DNA of 64,000 bases, from NCBI GenBank assembly GCA_034401135.1, contig JAWZSP010000006.1, forward strand, positions 2,914,001 through 2,978,000, read 5' to 3'. This DNA is from Volutella citrinella. Taxonomy: Eukaryota; Ascomycota; Sordariomycetes; Hypocreales; Nectriaceae. This document shows positions 10,545-21,973 of this stretch, piece after piece. Below the pieces are notes generated by a model that worked only from the letters and a program-made list of their open reading frames with translations, was not told the DNA's origin and searched no databases. The position numbers and the translations under genes are program-made. The stretch's first letter is position 1; each line of letters starts with the position of its first letter.

Positions 10545-13500
10545 AAGCATTGGAGAGAACTAACTCCCCCCAACACCCTTTTTGATAGGCTCCCGCCCGT
10601 GTATTTATAAGGGGACATGCATTGGAAGCAAGATCTTGGCCCTGCTAGAGTTATAGATGGCCAATGGCGGATGGTTGGGATTCATGTCTGGCAAAGGAGT
10701 TGTGGGGTTCATGATACAGGCCATATTTGCGGAATCAAAACACGACTCATCCTTTCAAGTTGCTCTTTAACGCGATGAAGTAGATGGGGACCAAAGCTGC
10801 GTAGTATGAGTCGCTGGGGGGTCGTGGAGGTGCGGTGTTGTGCGGTACCGGAGTGTGGTTGTCTGTCCTTGTCATGGCATGGGGAGCAGATTTGGGTGGG
10901 TTGCACGACAGAGCATGATTCATGCCCACGAGAAACGCAAGATTAGGAGTGCGCACTGCAGGAGATGCAAGGGCTAGCTCGAGGTGAGACGAAACAGGGT
11001 CGAGGTCTGCACGTAAGAGTACGTTGGCATTAGGACGGACGCAGACTGACACGCTAGAAGACGGCCACGTTGTGACAGGTGGCTTTGCCACGAGATACAA
11101 CCCAGGTGGAAACCGGAAAGGCCTTTCGTTTCGTTTCCCCTCACCTGGCTGCTTAACGTTGAACTGGGTGCCCCCATGCGATCGACGTCGCTTGCGCCTG
11201 TGTGCTCCCCCGTGTCGCAGCAGTGTGGCAAATGCCAGGCACTATAGTGGAGGTAACAGATGGCTGCAGCACGTGAGGTGCACCTGGGAGGGAAGAGAGA
11301 GCCTTGGAGAGGCGGGTGGGAATGTGGGAACCCTGGGCATCAGCCTCAAGGCGAGGCTTTGTTTGGGCACGAAGTCGTCGAAGCGTGTCATCAGTGCGTT
11401 GCCGCTAGCGGGCCGGGTTGCTGGAGAAGCGCCGCCGTTTCACCGTCCAGGGACCCATTAGATTTGAGAGACGTGAGCCTGGAGTGGGAATTGAAACGGA
11501 TAGTGTGGTGGAGTGACAGTCACGCCCCATGGTTGGCTGGCACAAGTCTGAGTGGAAACGCCCAGACGACGTGCAAGGGATGACAGAACTGCAATTTCCT
11601 GGCTTTGGTCGCGGCTTGGGTGAATGATGCTGTCAGGGTGGTGGTTGGTGAGCAAAGGAGCGGTTTTCCAGTAATTACACAGCGGAGCATGGATCGGGGT
11701 GAAACGACTGAAGGTTGTGGCTTCGTTAAAAAGAAAAAAAGAAGAACGAGAGTAGGGACAGAGATTTAAGACAAGGGGCACGATATAAGAAGGAAGGAAG
11801 GAAAGAAACAGCCAGCCCACATTGAGTTGAGACATCATCTGAGGCCCGAGACACAAATCCATGATCGAGTCGGGCTTTTGGCGATCATCCGGATTTAACA
11901 ATCAGCGGAAGGGAATTAGCTTGATGCAGCGAAAAATAGAGGCAAGTCTCGGCAGCCGGCAGTGAAGCGAAGCTGCGATAATAAAGAGCAGTGGACTAAA
12001 GCACAACTGCCGAAACAACCACCTCGCGTTGGGATGACGCGCGCGACAGGGCTGCTGCATCCATTGCGGGTATCAAATCCTGAATTGTTCAGCACACAGG
12101 CCGTCTCGCAGGAAGAAAAAGTGCCATGACGGTCAGTCAGGCCATGCATGGGTCCATGGAATGGATCGAGACAGCAGAAGCAACCATAATGGCGCCCGGA
12201 GAACTGTCGTCGGGGGCTGTCGTGATGCTCTGGAGGGCACCAGGCGTTAGTTGGGGAGAAGGATTTGGGTTACAGCTCCCTTAGTGGAGTGCTGCCGAAA
12301 ACGGGGTAGTTGTCGCTGGTACCTGCAGTAGCTCCCTGGGTCGGATCAGCACACGCTCGCTTGGAACGGTAATCCTCCGGCGTTGTGCTACGGACCCACG
12401 AGAGTGAGCTTCACCAGCAAGGCGGCTCCTCAGAGCGCACAAGATGCCAATAATTAATATTATTGCGTCGGAGTGCGGACATGGTTGCATCAATTTGGCG
12501 TCCACGAGTCGCGGTCCAGCGCCGTGGCGACCGGCACAGCAGCTCGTCGATGAACGAACTCCTCGGTGCCCAGGCACCCCGGCTTAGTGTGTTTGGAGCC
12601 CGGGTTTCTTGGGCTACGACTTGGCGACAACGGGTCCCATGGTCCTGAACTGATTGTAAACAGTCCAAGCATTGATCCAGTATCGCCGCCACGACTTGGT
12701 AATACTCCAGAGTCGCACTGTCGCGCGCAGTTAGGGCCACGGAGGCATCAAGAGCCTGTCGATCCCTTGACGCAGCCTCGCACATTGTCAGAGCCCTGGT
12801 GGTGGCGTCAAAGAAAGATGTGGTGTGGTTTGCCAGCCCGGATGAGGTCGTAACCCCCTTTCTCACTTTGGCAGCACGTCGTAGTATTCTACTCTGTAGC
12901 ACGCGCAAGATAAAGTGCTCCGACCCGTCACAGATTGACCACCAGCACACAAGGTGCCACCCCCCAGTGCCTGGTGCCCCACCTCCCCCAGCGGCTTGGA
13001 CCCTGAGCGAGGTACCGATTCCCCTTTCTAGAAGTGGGAAGTACCTTGGCCGCCGGGGGTCTGGCCTTCCGGGGGTCAGTACCCACAAATACCGCCTAGC
13101 GCAGAGGAACGGAGCCAATAGTGTGCGTATATGCCGCGTCCCGCGCCCCACACATAAACCTTGGGTGCAACACAACACAAGCTTGGCGCCATGACGGATG
13201 CGTCCTGGCCCTCCTGGGGTGGGCTTGTCACCCTTGGCCGGAACAGAGCACTCATCCGCCAATGTCCACTCCTCATGATGTGACTACTAATTTATTGATG
13301 GGTACAGAGTACGAAACAGAGAGTGATACTGCGGCGCTTTGCCATGCAGTAATGTTGCACGAAGCTACTGCGCCTGTCCGATGGACATTGGCTCTTCTGG
13401 ATGGTGGTCTTGACAGCACACAACCGCGCCAAGCTGCGTTCGCCACTAATTACTGGCTTGAAGAATAACAAGCCAACATCTATGTCATCAATCGCTCTGG

Positions 13501-15077
13501 TACTTCTTCACAAGTATTGCCCGAGTAGTCTATAATACAGGTGATATTGCTCGGCTTGAGCAAGAGGCCATCAACATTCAATCCCACCCCGTCCCCCCTC
13601 GTTAATCCGATCGATGCCTGTGTCGATGGAGGCGAGGAGACGTAAACACGTTTTTTCTAATGTGTATGCTAAGAACAAACTTGTAAATTTCTTCCAGCAG
13701 TGGCGTGAGAGGCAAAGCCATGCGAATCTGTGAGGTTACCGTACGTGTGTCCATCATCGCCCACCCACAAGATGGCAGCACGGCTAGCACCCCCCTTCCC
13801 CTTTCCCGCTTTGGGCGTCCGTCAGTTGCAGTTAGGTTTCTGGGTTGGCTTGGGCTGGCCCAATTAATCGACCGACCAACCGACCACAAGCCAGTTGACG
13901 TCGACTTTAGTTTCAACAAGACAATCCCCCCCGTTTCCGGCGAGGGGGCGCCATGCGTCGTGCAAGTGGTGGCTGGCGCTCTGTACCTGGGGACCCATCA
14001 AATATTACTGCTAGTAATAGCACTCTTGCAGTCCGTAGCATCACCATCCAGCAGGCATGCCATTTGTCTCGCCTTGCTCGACCTCCTCCACGGCCTTTCA
14101 CACTCTGTGCCCCATACGTCCGTACCCTGTCCACTGCTTCTTGCTTCTTACCACTGCCCCTTCCTCTTCCCCCCTTCTCCTTCTCTCATCAGCTCAGGTT
14201 CCCTTCGCTTCGCTTTGTCCACTGCCCGTCGCGCGCTGTCGCCAGCTCACGTCCGACTCACACGGACATCATCTCCCACCCCAGCCAATCACCCGCGGCG
14301 CCCGAAGAGCGCAGAGGAGCGGCCGCGTCTGCAACACGGCTGCCACACTGCCTCAGATTCCACTTCATCTTGTCTCAGACATACAAGCTCCAACTTCTGA
14401 AGCAAGGCTCGGGCCGCCTCGAGCTCCTACCATTCATACAGACGGCCAAGCCAGCAAATAGCCAACGCGCGCGCCTGTTGTTGCCGCCCGTCTGCTACAG
14501 CCTGCAGCCATTGCCAGCCACTTAGCCACCCCGTTGGCGCGCCATCTTCATATCCACAGCTTCCTCCTGGAGCCGTTCTGCTCCCATTCTCCCTAATATC
14601 GTCCCCATAGTACAACCACCCATCGCGCAGTCGCCTCGCAGCGTCGCGCCTGCTTCACTCTTCCCCACACCCTGGCAATTTGCGCCGGCACCCTCCTGAA
14701 TTGCTGCTTGTGGCTTGAAGCCGTAACGCCCTGGTCCCCGTGCGCAGTAACACCAGTCCCAGCCGAAGCAGCAGGTGCGGTACGCAGCAGCAGCACAGCG
14801 CTCCTTGAGCTTGCCTAGTCTACCTGGGCCAGCCCGATTCGCTTTGCCCGCCATCCTTTAGCACCCTCCCGCTATCAAAACGCCGACACCAGCGCCTCGA
14901 TCCCACCTTCTGGACGCTACCGAACTGTCTTCGTCGCTCCTCCCTGAAAGAGAGGCCCCCCCACAGCTGCGCCTGCCACCCCCCCGGTCCTCCGCTCACG
15001 CCCACTGGCTCTCACCCTCCCGCTCTCCTTCCCCCCCGAATCGCGATTCTCCTTCTTTCATGCCACTTCTTTAGAGA
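10545..15077. other. 4.5-kb gene-poor region upstream of the septin gene
   Basis: No gene can be supported here. The longest frames (for example a 283-codon frame on the minus strand at 12411-13262, and a 231-codon one at 13705-14400) have no recognisable domain and a composition expected of GC-rich noncoding DNA. The last kilobase before 15078 is rich in C and T on the plus strand and probably holds the promoter and a long 5' untranslated region of the septin gene. A noncoding RNA or decayed gene cannot be excluded. Confidence 0.5.
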
Positions 15078-16759
15078 ATGACCACGCAGCAGCCTCGTCG
15101 TTCCAGTTTCGGTATGTTGCTACGACGAAGTAAAAGCGGCGACTTGGGAAAGGGCGGCCGAAAGGCTCAGGCCCTTAGGGAGGCCGAGCTGGAGCGTCAA
15201 CGCCAGGCCGCCTCTCGCATCCCTCCTAAGCTGCCCGAGTTCGCCAACAACACCGAGCAATTGTCCAAGTCGTTTGGCGCCGAGCTTCGTCCCGAATCTC
15301 CTGCCAACGTGCCCCGAACCTCCAACGTGAGCAACTACCGCCCATCTTACGACCAGGGCGGCTACGTCGCTCCCTCGGCCGTCCCTATCCCACCCATTCC
15401 CAGCAACGCCTTCGACCCCTACGCCAGGACCGAGAGTATGACGCACCGCGGCCGTTACAGTTATGCCAGTAGTGCTATCAGCACTGTCAACAACCCGAGG
15501 CGCGTTCGTAGAAGAAAGGACCCTACCCCAATGAAGTAAGTTTTCCAATTGGTCGCGGCCCTCTCCAGTCTGTATCGCACACTCTGCATCACTTTTCAGC
15601 CTCGGCATTTGCTCATCTGCGCGCTGGCCGATAACTCTTGCTGACAGAACTTTTGTTACACAGCATCCTTGTCATTGGATCCCGTAATTCTGGAAAGACT
15701 TCTTTCCTCGAGTTTCTCAAGACTGCCCTCGCCCTACCTGCGAAAAAACGACCCAAGAAGGAGGATGAGGTTGTTTTCCACGACCGCAACACCCCTTCTG
15801 GAAACTTTGTTCCACACTATTTGGAGACCGAGATTGATGGCGAGCGCGTTGGCCTCACTATCTGGGACTCGGAAGGCTTGGAGAAGAACGTGGTCGACCT
15901 TCAGCTTAGAGAGATGTCCGCTTTTCTCGAGAGCAAGTTTGAGGAGACCTTCGCCGAGGAAATGAAGGTTATTCGATCGCCTGGTGTACAGGATACCCAC
16001 ATCCACGCGACCTTCCTTGTCCTCGATCCCGCTCGACTGGACCAGAATGTGGCATCAGCCAGGAATGTCGCTCTAAATGGCCACGTGAATGGCGCTCGTG
16101 ACCAGCATATGCGCGCCGTCGGCGGCCTCGATGAAGATTTGGATCTGCAGGTGCTTCGCACTCTTCAGGGGAAGACCACAGTTATCCCTGTCATCTCAAA
16201 GGCCGACACGATCACCACGAAGCACATGAATGTCCTCAAGAAGAGCGTGTGGAGCAGCATCAAGAAAGCGGGACTCGACCCGCTCGAGGCCTTGGGCCTT
16301 GATGACGACGATGATGACCAGAGTGTCACCTCCAACCGGATTGCCGAAGAGGACGAAGACGAGGATGGGCAGAGAGATGGGGCCGAGACACCGGAGGAAG
16401 ATGAATTTGTGATCCAGGGCCACCGCGAAGCAGTTGCAGCCTCTCCCAGCTCGAAGCGGATGTCGAGTGCGTCCATCCGACGACACAAGGCTCAGGAAGA
16501 GACCAAGGAAGAGGAAACGCCATTTTTGCCTCTTTCAATCATCAGCCCCGACCTGTACGAACCTGGCCTCGTCGGCCGACAGTTCCCGTGGGGTTTTGCC
16601 GACCCCTACAACCCAGAGCACTGCGACTTCCAGCGGCTCAAGGAAGCTGTTTTTAGCGAGTGGCGAGCCGAACTGCGTGAGGCAAGCCGAGAACAGTGGT
16701 ACGAGGGCTGGCGAACTAGCAGGCTGAAGACGAGGGATGTTCCTTATCGCCACCGATGA
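15078..16759 (+). CDS. Septin GTPase, probably the filamentous-fungal AspE-like group
   Basis: Septins assemble into filaments and rings at septa, branches and the hyphal cortex. Exons are 15078-15535 and 15664-16759 (128-nt intron), giving 517 aa. The GTPase core begins right after the intron. P-loop GSRNSGKTS is at about 158-166, the switch II-type DSEG at 221-224, and the base-specificity SKAD at 331-334. A C-terminal YEGWRTSRL segment resembles the septin unique element (YExxRTxxL). An Asp/Glu-rich insert (about 352-385) sits after the SKAD motif. The N-terminal 150 residues are basic and low-complexity. No long C-terminal coiled coil is present, as in AspE-type septins. Septin identity is firm; the AspE grouping is inference from length, the divergent core and the missing coiled coil. 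Confidence 0.85.
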
Positions 16760-17925
16760 AGAGGAGAAAAAATGTGAAAAAAAGATGGAGCGGGAAGGAA
16801 GGCCATGTCACCTGCAAGGGTGAGACATGGCATTCCTTTACCTCCGAAGCCTACCTTTACTACGTATCCCCATCCATCTGGGTGGGTTGATATTCTTGAC
16901 GACACTCTTATCCGCAACAGGACGGAATTCCCTTGATTCTCATCTAGTTTTCATGTCAACATTCTCCAGACACTCTGCAGCATACCCCATCTCGTTTCTC
17001 TTGTTCTTTCAAGTTTCCTTCTAATTCCTGGGGAATTGGCATGAGCCATGAACGCAGCGCCATCAAGGCGCCACCAGTCAACGGGCAATCGCTGAGACAC
17101 GGCCCTCGCGCAGCCCCGTCGGTCACAACTATTTTCGGCTCATGATTTTCTATACCAACCAATCCGTATCTTTCCTTCGCTTCTTCAGTTTGGGCCCGCA
17201 GGAGCGGCGTTTTGAGTCAGCGACCTCGGAAAAGACAAAATAAAAATCACCAAAAAGGAAGTGTTCATATTATCAGACGACGTTTACCATGTTTCCGCGC
17301 CGAAGATGTGGATTGGTACCATCGTCTTGCTTCCATCACCCATGCTGGGACAAGCGTTTCACAGCCCCCGCGTGGTTTGCGAAAGCGTGCTACAGCAAGG
17401 AAAATAGAGACAAGAGAGCCATAGGCAGATGCCACAGTCTAGGTGGTATATGAGGAGAGCGATGTGGGCAGACACTATGGGCATGGGCATGTATTAGGAT
17501 TTGTGGCTGGTGCCGCTGTAGATTACTACCGTGACGTGTTTTCGGTCCTGTTTCTTACAACCTTCAAATCGACTTATTCTTTTTTGTTCTTGATATCAAT
17601 GTTTTTCTGGTGCTCCCTCGATGACTGCCTGGTGTGGGTAAAATCCGCTCAGTGGTAGGATAACAATTGTCAGCATTGGCCTGGAACATCACTGTTCATC
17701 ACTTCAACGGCTAAATGAACGAGCCTGCAGAGATGCAAATATGGAACTTGGGCGAGGGAGTGCGAGCACGGCAGCATTCTCAATAATGGTTCATAGATCT
17801 GGACATGTTCAACTAAGGGGATAAATTATGTAGCCGTGCGACCAAATGAAGATGGCTCTTTTCGCCTCCAAAAGTGTGCCAAGTGCCCAGATTGTTGAAT
17901 GCGATATCAAACTTGCGCACAACAT
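16760..17925. other. Intergenic between two convergent genes
   Basis: About 1.17 kb between the septin stop and the Taz1-like stop. It should contain both 3' untranslated regions. It is more AT-rich than its neighbours and has only short frames. No RNA gene or repeat was recognised. Confidence 0.6.
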
Positions 17926-20052
17926 CTAGCGGTCTTTACGACTAGGCGGAGCCTCGGTATTGATGGCTTGCCCCTCCCCATCAATATCACCCTCACGTCG
18001 GTTGGGATTTTTGCCCAAGGAGAGGAGACGGTCAACCTCCTTCTTGCCAAGCGCGACGAGGTCGAAGCAAGGCGGAAGGATAGCGTCTGTCATAAGGTAA
18101 TCGACCTTCATATTTCTGGCTTTATCGCGGTAGGCCTGCTGATTCCTTGGGTGCTCAAAGCGGTCCTTATCCGCTTCCATCGAAGCCCAGGCAGCCTGGC
18201 GCTCGCGTACGAGGTCGAGCAGTACAGCGCAGTCGTGGTCTGACCAAGGCTGACGCTGCCGGGCAGAGTGAGCAAGATGGAGGCGTGCTTGGCGAGCCAC
18301 CTTACTTTTAGCTTCCTTCAGCGCGGCAAAATCGGGTTGCGAGGAGGGAGGGTGTTTGATTTGTGTTGAGCTTTCGGGGCCGCTTTGGCACTCCTGCTCA
18401 TACGTAGCTGGCGGACTCTTCACTGTGCGAGCTCGCTTGGCAGGGCTAGGTTCAACGGTAGATGCTGGCTTGCGTTTTTTCACTTGCCGAGTATCTGATT
18501 CAAACGCTTCTTCATCATCCTCTTCGTCCTCTTCATCGGGGTCAAAAGCATCAGAGGCATCTGCAGGATGCTGTCGACCCTGTTGCACCTGGTTTTGAGT
18601 TGGTGCTAGGGGTGCAGTCGACTGTAGAAGAAACTGGGTACTATGCTCGGGGTAGTCTTGCGGGGGTGCGGTTGATGGCGGCACGGCCGGCTTCGTAAAT
18701 GAAGGTGCTGCTCTTTGATCGCGACTTTGCCCTTGGAGGTGATCCAGTGATGTGCTATTGACGAACAGGGAATGGCTGTGGGACAATGAGCAAAGTACGT
18801 TGTGTTTGGGACCAAAGAGTGCGACTTACCCATCGCTACCTGATGCTGCGCGGACAATAGGCTGAGATTCTGATGGGGCATCTCGGTCGCTTCCCTCCTC
18901 TCCCTCCATGACTCTAGCATCAGAGAGAGGGTTGGCTCTGGCCTTTGAGAGATGATACATTTCGAGTAGAGAGGCTGTGAGGTCTTGAAACAATTGTTCC
19001 GCGGGGAACATCCGTTCCAATTGAGCAACACCGTAGGTTTTTTGGTGCTTCCTAATGGCGGGCATGATCTCGTTGATTCTCGAGTAAACCAGTTCCTCCG
19101 TCTCGGCGGGAGTGGCACCCTGAAGCGGGCGGAACGGACCGCTAGAGAATAATTGAGGGTAATCTCGGCCCTCGGCAGGCTCGCAGAACACCGAGGCGAT
19201 AGCTTTGTTGAAGTCAAAATTACCCTTGGCGCCCCGAAGCCTTTCAATGAGAATACGTGTGCGAATATCTATAGTGAGTTGTGGTGCCTTGACCATATCG
19301 TCCGAAGTCACAAAAAGCTTCGGGAACACGGCGTTGAGCTTTTCGAGCAAGGTGTCCGTATAGGGTTTTTCATCCGATGCAATGGCCGAAATTTCATCAA
19401 GCGCAGTGACGATGTTTGCACGGCAAATGATGCTTGCTGCCGAGTCCTCCTCCTCATCTTCGTCAGAGAAGCCCAGGATGTGAGCCCAATCCGCGAACGG
19501 AGCCGAGATCTCGTCTTCAAAGGCTGCCCGAACATTACTCAGGGCGTTCCTTTTCATATTTTGACGGCGGATGAGAACCGAGCCCTCGAGTGTGGGGTTG
19601 TGAATGAGCTCCAGCAAATCATCCGAGGCGACCTCCAGATCTGAGAGACTCAGCAGCCTGAGTTCACGCGTGGCGGCTGCCTCTTCCTCGGTTTCGGAAA
19701 GCTCATCGTCTATGGAGCCCAAAACGTGGTCAACTTCTTGCTCTGAGATTCTGTCGGACTCGGAATCAGACGCGTCGTCTGGCCTTCTGGGGACTGTGTC
19801 TAAAGATGCGATGCTGCCTGCTTCCGTAGCCAGCCTTGCGCCACGTCGGGGAATTTGATTTGAACCAAGTTTCCTGGGCGTTGCCACTTTAGATTCTAGG
19901 CGAACAGTGGAGTAGGATTGCTCTGTCTGGTTTGGGCGACCACGGGGACGGCTGGATTCTGCTCTGATTGATTGTGCTTCCGACAGTGCACTGCTGGGGG
20001 GAGGCGCGGCGGGCTTCGTCGCAGCCCGTCTACTTCGCGTCCGTGTCTCCAT
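17926..20052 (-). CDS. Taz1/TRF-like telomere-repeat binding protein candidate (C-terminal telobox Myb)
   Basis: Probably binds double-stranded telomere repeats. Exons are 20052-18830 and 18775-17926 (54-nt intron), giving 690 aa. A single Myb domain lies near the C-terminus, starting with PWSDHD at about 583. It contains a telobox-type helix, YRDKARNMK, at about 624-632. Residues 160-400 form a mainly helical, conserved-looking region with no other assignment and may be the TRF-homology dimerisation domain (inference). An acidic run and a basic nuclear-localisation-like KKRK follow at about 488-511. One central domain plus one C-terminal Myb in about 690 residues matches S. pombe Taz1 (663 aa, from memory). 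The first ATG of the frame was used. A telobox lies 157 bp upstream. An alternative is another telobox-Myb transcription factor. Confidence 0.72.
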
Positions 20053-20657
20053 TTCCGGATGCTGGCCGTGTAGAAGACAAGGGAGATAGAGCGAAGAGCT
20101 GGGAAGTGACACAAAGGCGCAGAGCTGCGTTTAGGCTTTGGGCGATGGAGGCAACGGAGCACGATGGAGGACGTAAACAATCACCGCGACTCTTGACGAA
20201 TTAATCTGACCCTAACCCTACACTTAACTCAATGGTCCGTGCGCACGCCCAAGTGGGTCAATGGGCGAGCGGGGGCAAGTCAGGGGAGCAGGCTGGCAGG
20301 GATGATGAGACGTGGACCGGACCCACTCAAGCCACTCCCCCTGGACGATGATGGACACGCCGCCGCGAGGAACTGATCATTTCCTCTACTATATGGCATC
20401 TTGCCTGAAGGCTGGTTGCTGCTATCATTACTACTAGTAGCTGACTTATTTCCAAACTGTTACTATGAGAATCATCAGTATGTTGAACATAACCCACTGG
20501 AAACTCTTCCCCTACATAATCTCGAGTTGCGTAACTGTAGCCTGCACTTGGTGCTACAAGACAGCAAACGGTCAAGACAGTTTTCATCACGTCTTCTTTT
20601 TCTTGTCCGCTGTTGTTCTGTCGGGGCCGAAAAGCCCCGCTAGGTAGGCAGATCGCG
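20053..20657. other. Promoter region of the Taz1-like gene
   Basis: This 605-bp spacer lies between two genes on the same strand. It contains the 3' flank of the DUF7704 gene and the promoter of the Taz1-like gene. A telomere-repeat motif at 20209-20221 is the only distinctive element. Confidence 0.6.
20209..20221. promoter_or_regulatory. Interstitial telomere-repeat motif (telobox)
   Basis: The plus strand reads ACCCTAACCCTAC, two tandem units of the CCCTAA telomere repeat. It lies about 157 bp upstream of the ATG of the Taz1-like gene (minus strand). Telobox-Myb proteins such as Tbf1, Teb1 and Tay1 bind such sequences in promoters. Autoregulation, or regulation by the Teb1-like neighbour, is an inference. 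Confidence 0.6.
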
Positions 20658-21190
20658 TCAAGAACAACAGGAGCTGCATCCAAACTTAGTAACACGTTCC
20701 TCAATAGGTAGGTTGGTCTTCTTTTCCTTGAGGATGGGCTCACAGTCACGAAAATGTTCCCCCATGCCATGGCATTCCACTCCAGAGCCTTCAGCGTCCG
20801 CTCTAAGCCGAGACCATGGCAACTGAAGGCAACATGCCCAATGTCGCCGAGCCACAACGCAACCAGATAAGCGCGCACGACCTTGGGCTCGGTAGTCGTG
20901 GTGAGAACTGCGACGCCGATAAAAGCTAGGAGGAGGTACAAATTTCCCAGCTGCGACGTCACCACGATACTATTGTGAGTGGCAACTTCGGGCTCCTTCA
21001 GAGGCACTTGCTGGGCAACGTACCAGGCGGGGTCAACGACAGTGCCTAGGAAGCCACCAACTCTGCCAATTACTATAAGCACATGGCGGAAGCAAACGTC
21101 GACGAAGCATTGATTTATGGCAGCTTACAGGGAGATTGGTTCCAGTACGGTGAAGACCAGCCGGGGAATGGGCGGCATGGACGATGCCAT
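20658..21190 (-). CDS. Small integral membrane protein, DUF7704 type
   Basis: Exons are 21190-21129, 21062-20744 and 20699-20658 (introns of 66 and 44 nt), giving 140 aa. The protein starts MASSMPPIPRLVFTVLEPIS. It carries a DPAWYVAQQVP segment, a hydrophobic helix around 58-77 (QLGNLYLLLAF), a second around 88-105 (YLVALWLGDIGH), and a WNAMAWGNIF motif. This order matches the small fungal DUF7704 membrane proteins as I remember them; their function is unknown. The last intron is short, and the 14-codon final exon (cysteine-rich) does not look like the usual hydrophobic C-terminus. The 3' end may therefore be mis-spliced in my model or truncated. The gene is divergent from the Teb1-like gene. 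Confidence 0.65.
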
Positions 21191-21973
21191 TGTGGAGGTT
21201 CAGGACAGTGGTCTGGCAGGCAGGGCTGGCAACGGAAGACCTGGCAAATCACTTCAACTTGGACGAAACACTCTATCACTGGATTGGTAGGTAGGCAACA
21301 AAGAGCGCTGAAGATTGGGTAACATAGGTATGGATGCAGGTGGTTCAACCGCTTGCAACGACCGATTGGCGGCGGGGGCTACAGTGGGTTGTTGGCAATT
21401 GAGCAAGCGGGCGGGGGGGGCCTTCCGGGACGGACTAATTATATGCTGGGGCTCAGAATAAGGAGTGACAGCCAGTGGGGCCTGCGCTGGTGGTGGCGTC
21501 GGCGAGCGGCGTGTGTCGGGCCTGTGACGCCTCCCACAGCTGTCGGCGGGACCGGGTAGCGCCGGCAAGGCCCCCCAAGCCCCCCTAGGCAAGCCCACGG
21601 ACTACCTGTCTGGGCTGTTTGCTTGCAGTGGGCGTCGCTTGTTTGCCAACCAAGGCAAAAAGTCTTGTCCCCTGCTCCACTCATTGGCACAAGGGAAGCT
21701 TCACCAAACAATGTGGCGATTTCACGTGCTGCAACCACACTCGAGCCGGTGAGACCACTGGCCGGCGAGGGCAACTCTTGACTCTTGTCAGCAGTCCCCG
21801 GTGCCCAGGACGATGCTCTGATCGCTTGCCGGCGCCAGCAGTCCAGCTGGTCCTCCTCTGCCATCGTCCGCCTCTCCTGCCTCGTCCCTCACTGTCGCAG
21901 CCTCAGCCCGCGTGATCGCCCGCCGACTTACACCCAATGCGCCACCCCGGTCCCGCGAGTTCACGAGCCCACG
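21191..21973. other. Divergent promoter region
   Basis: This 783-bp spacer lies between the divergent DUF7704 and Teb1-like genes. It is GC-rich, with a long G run near 21409-21420, and the stretch before 21974 is rich in C and T. An upstream in-frame extension of the Teb1-like frame (from 21785) is open but has no domain content. Confidence 0.6.

Noticed and set aside
12411..13262. 283-codon minus-strand open frame
   Set aside because: No recognisable domain, erratic composition (many Arg, Gly, Cys and Trp), and overlapping open frames on the other strand. Consistent with chance in GC-rich DNA.
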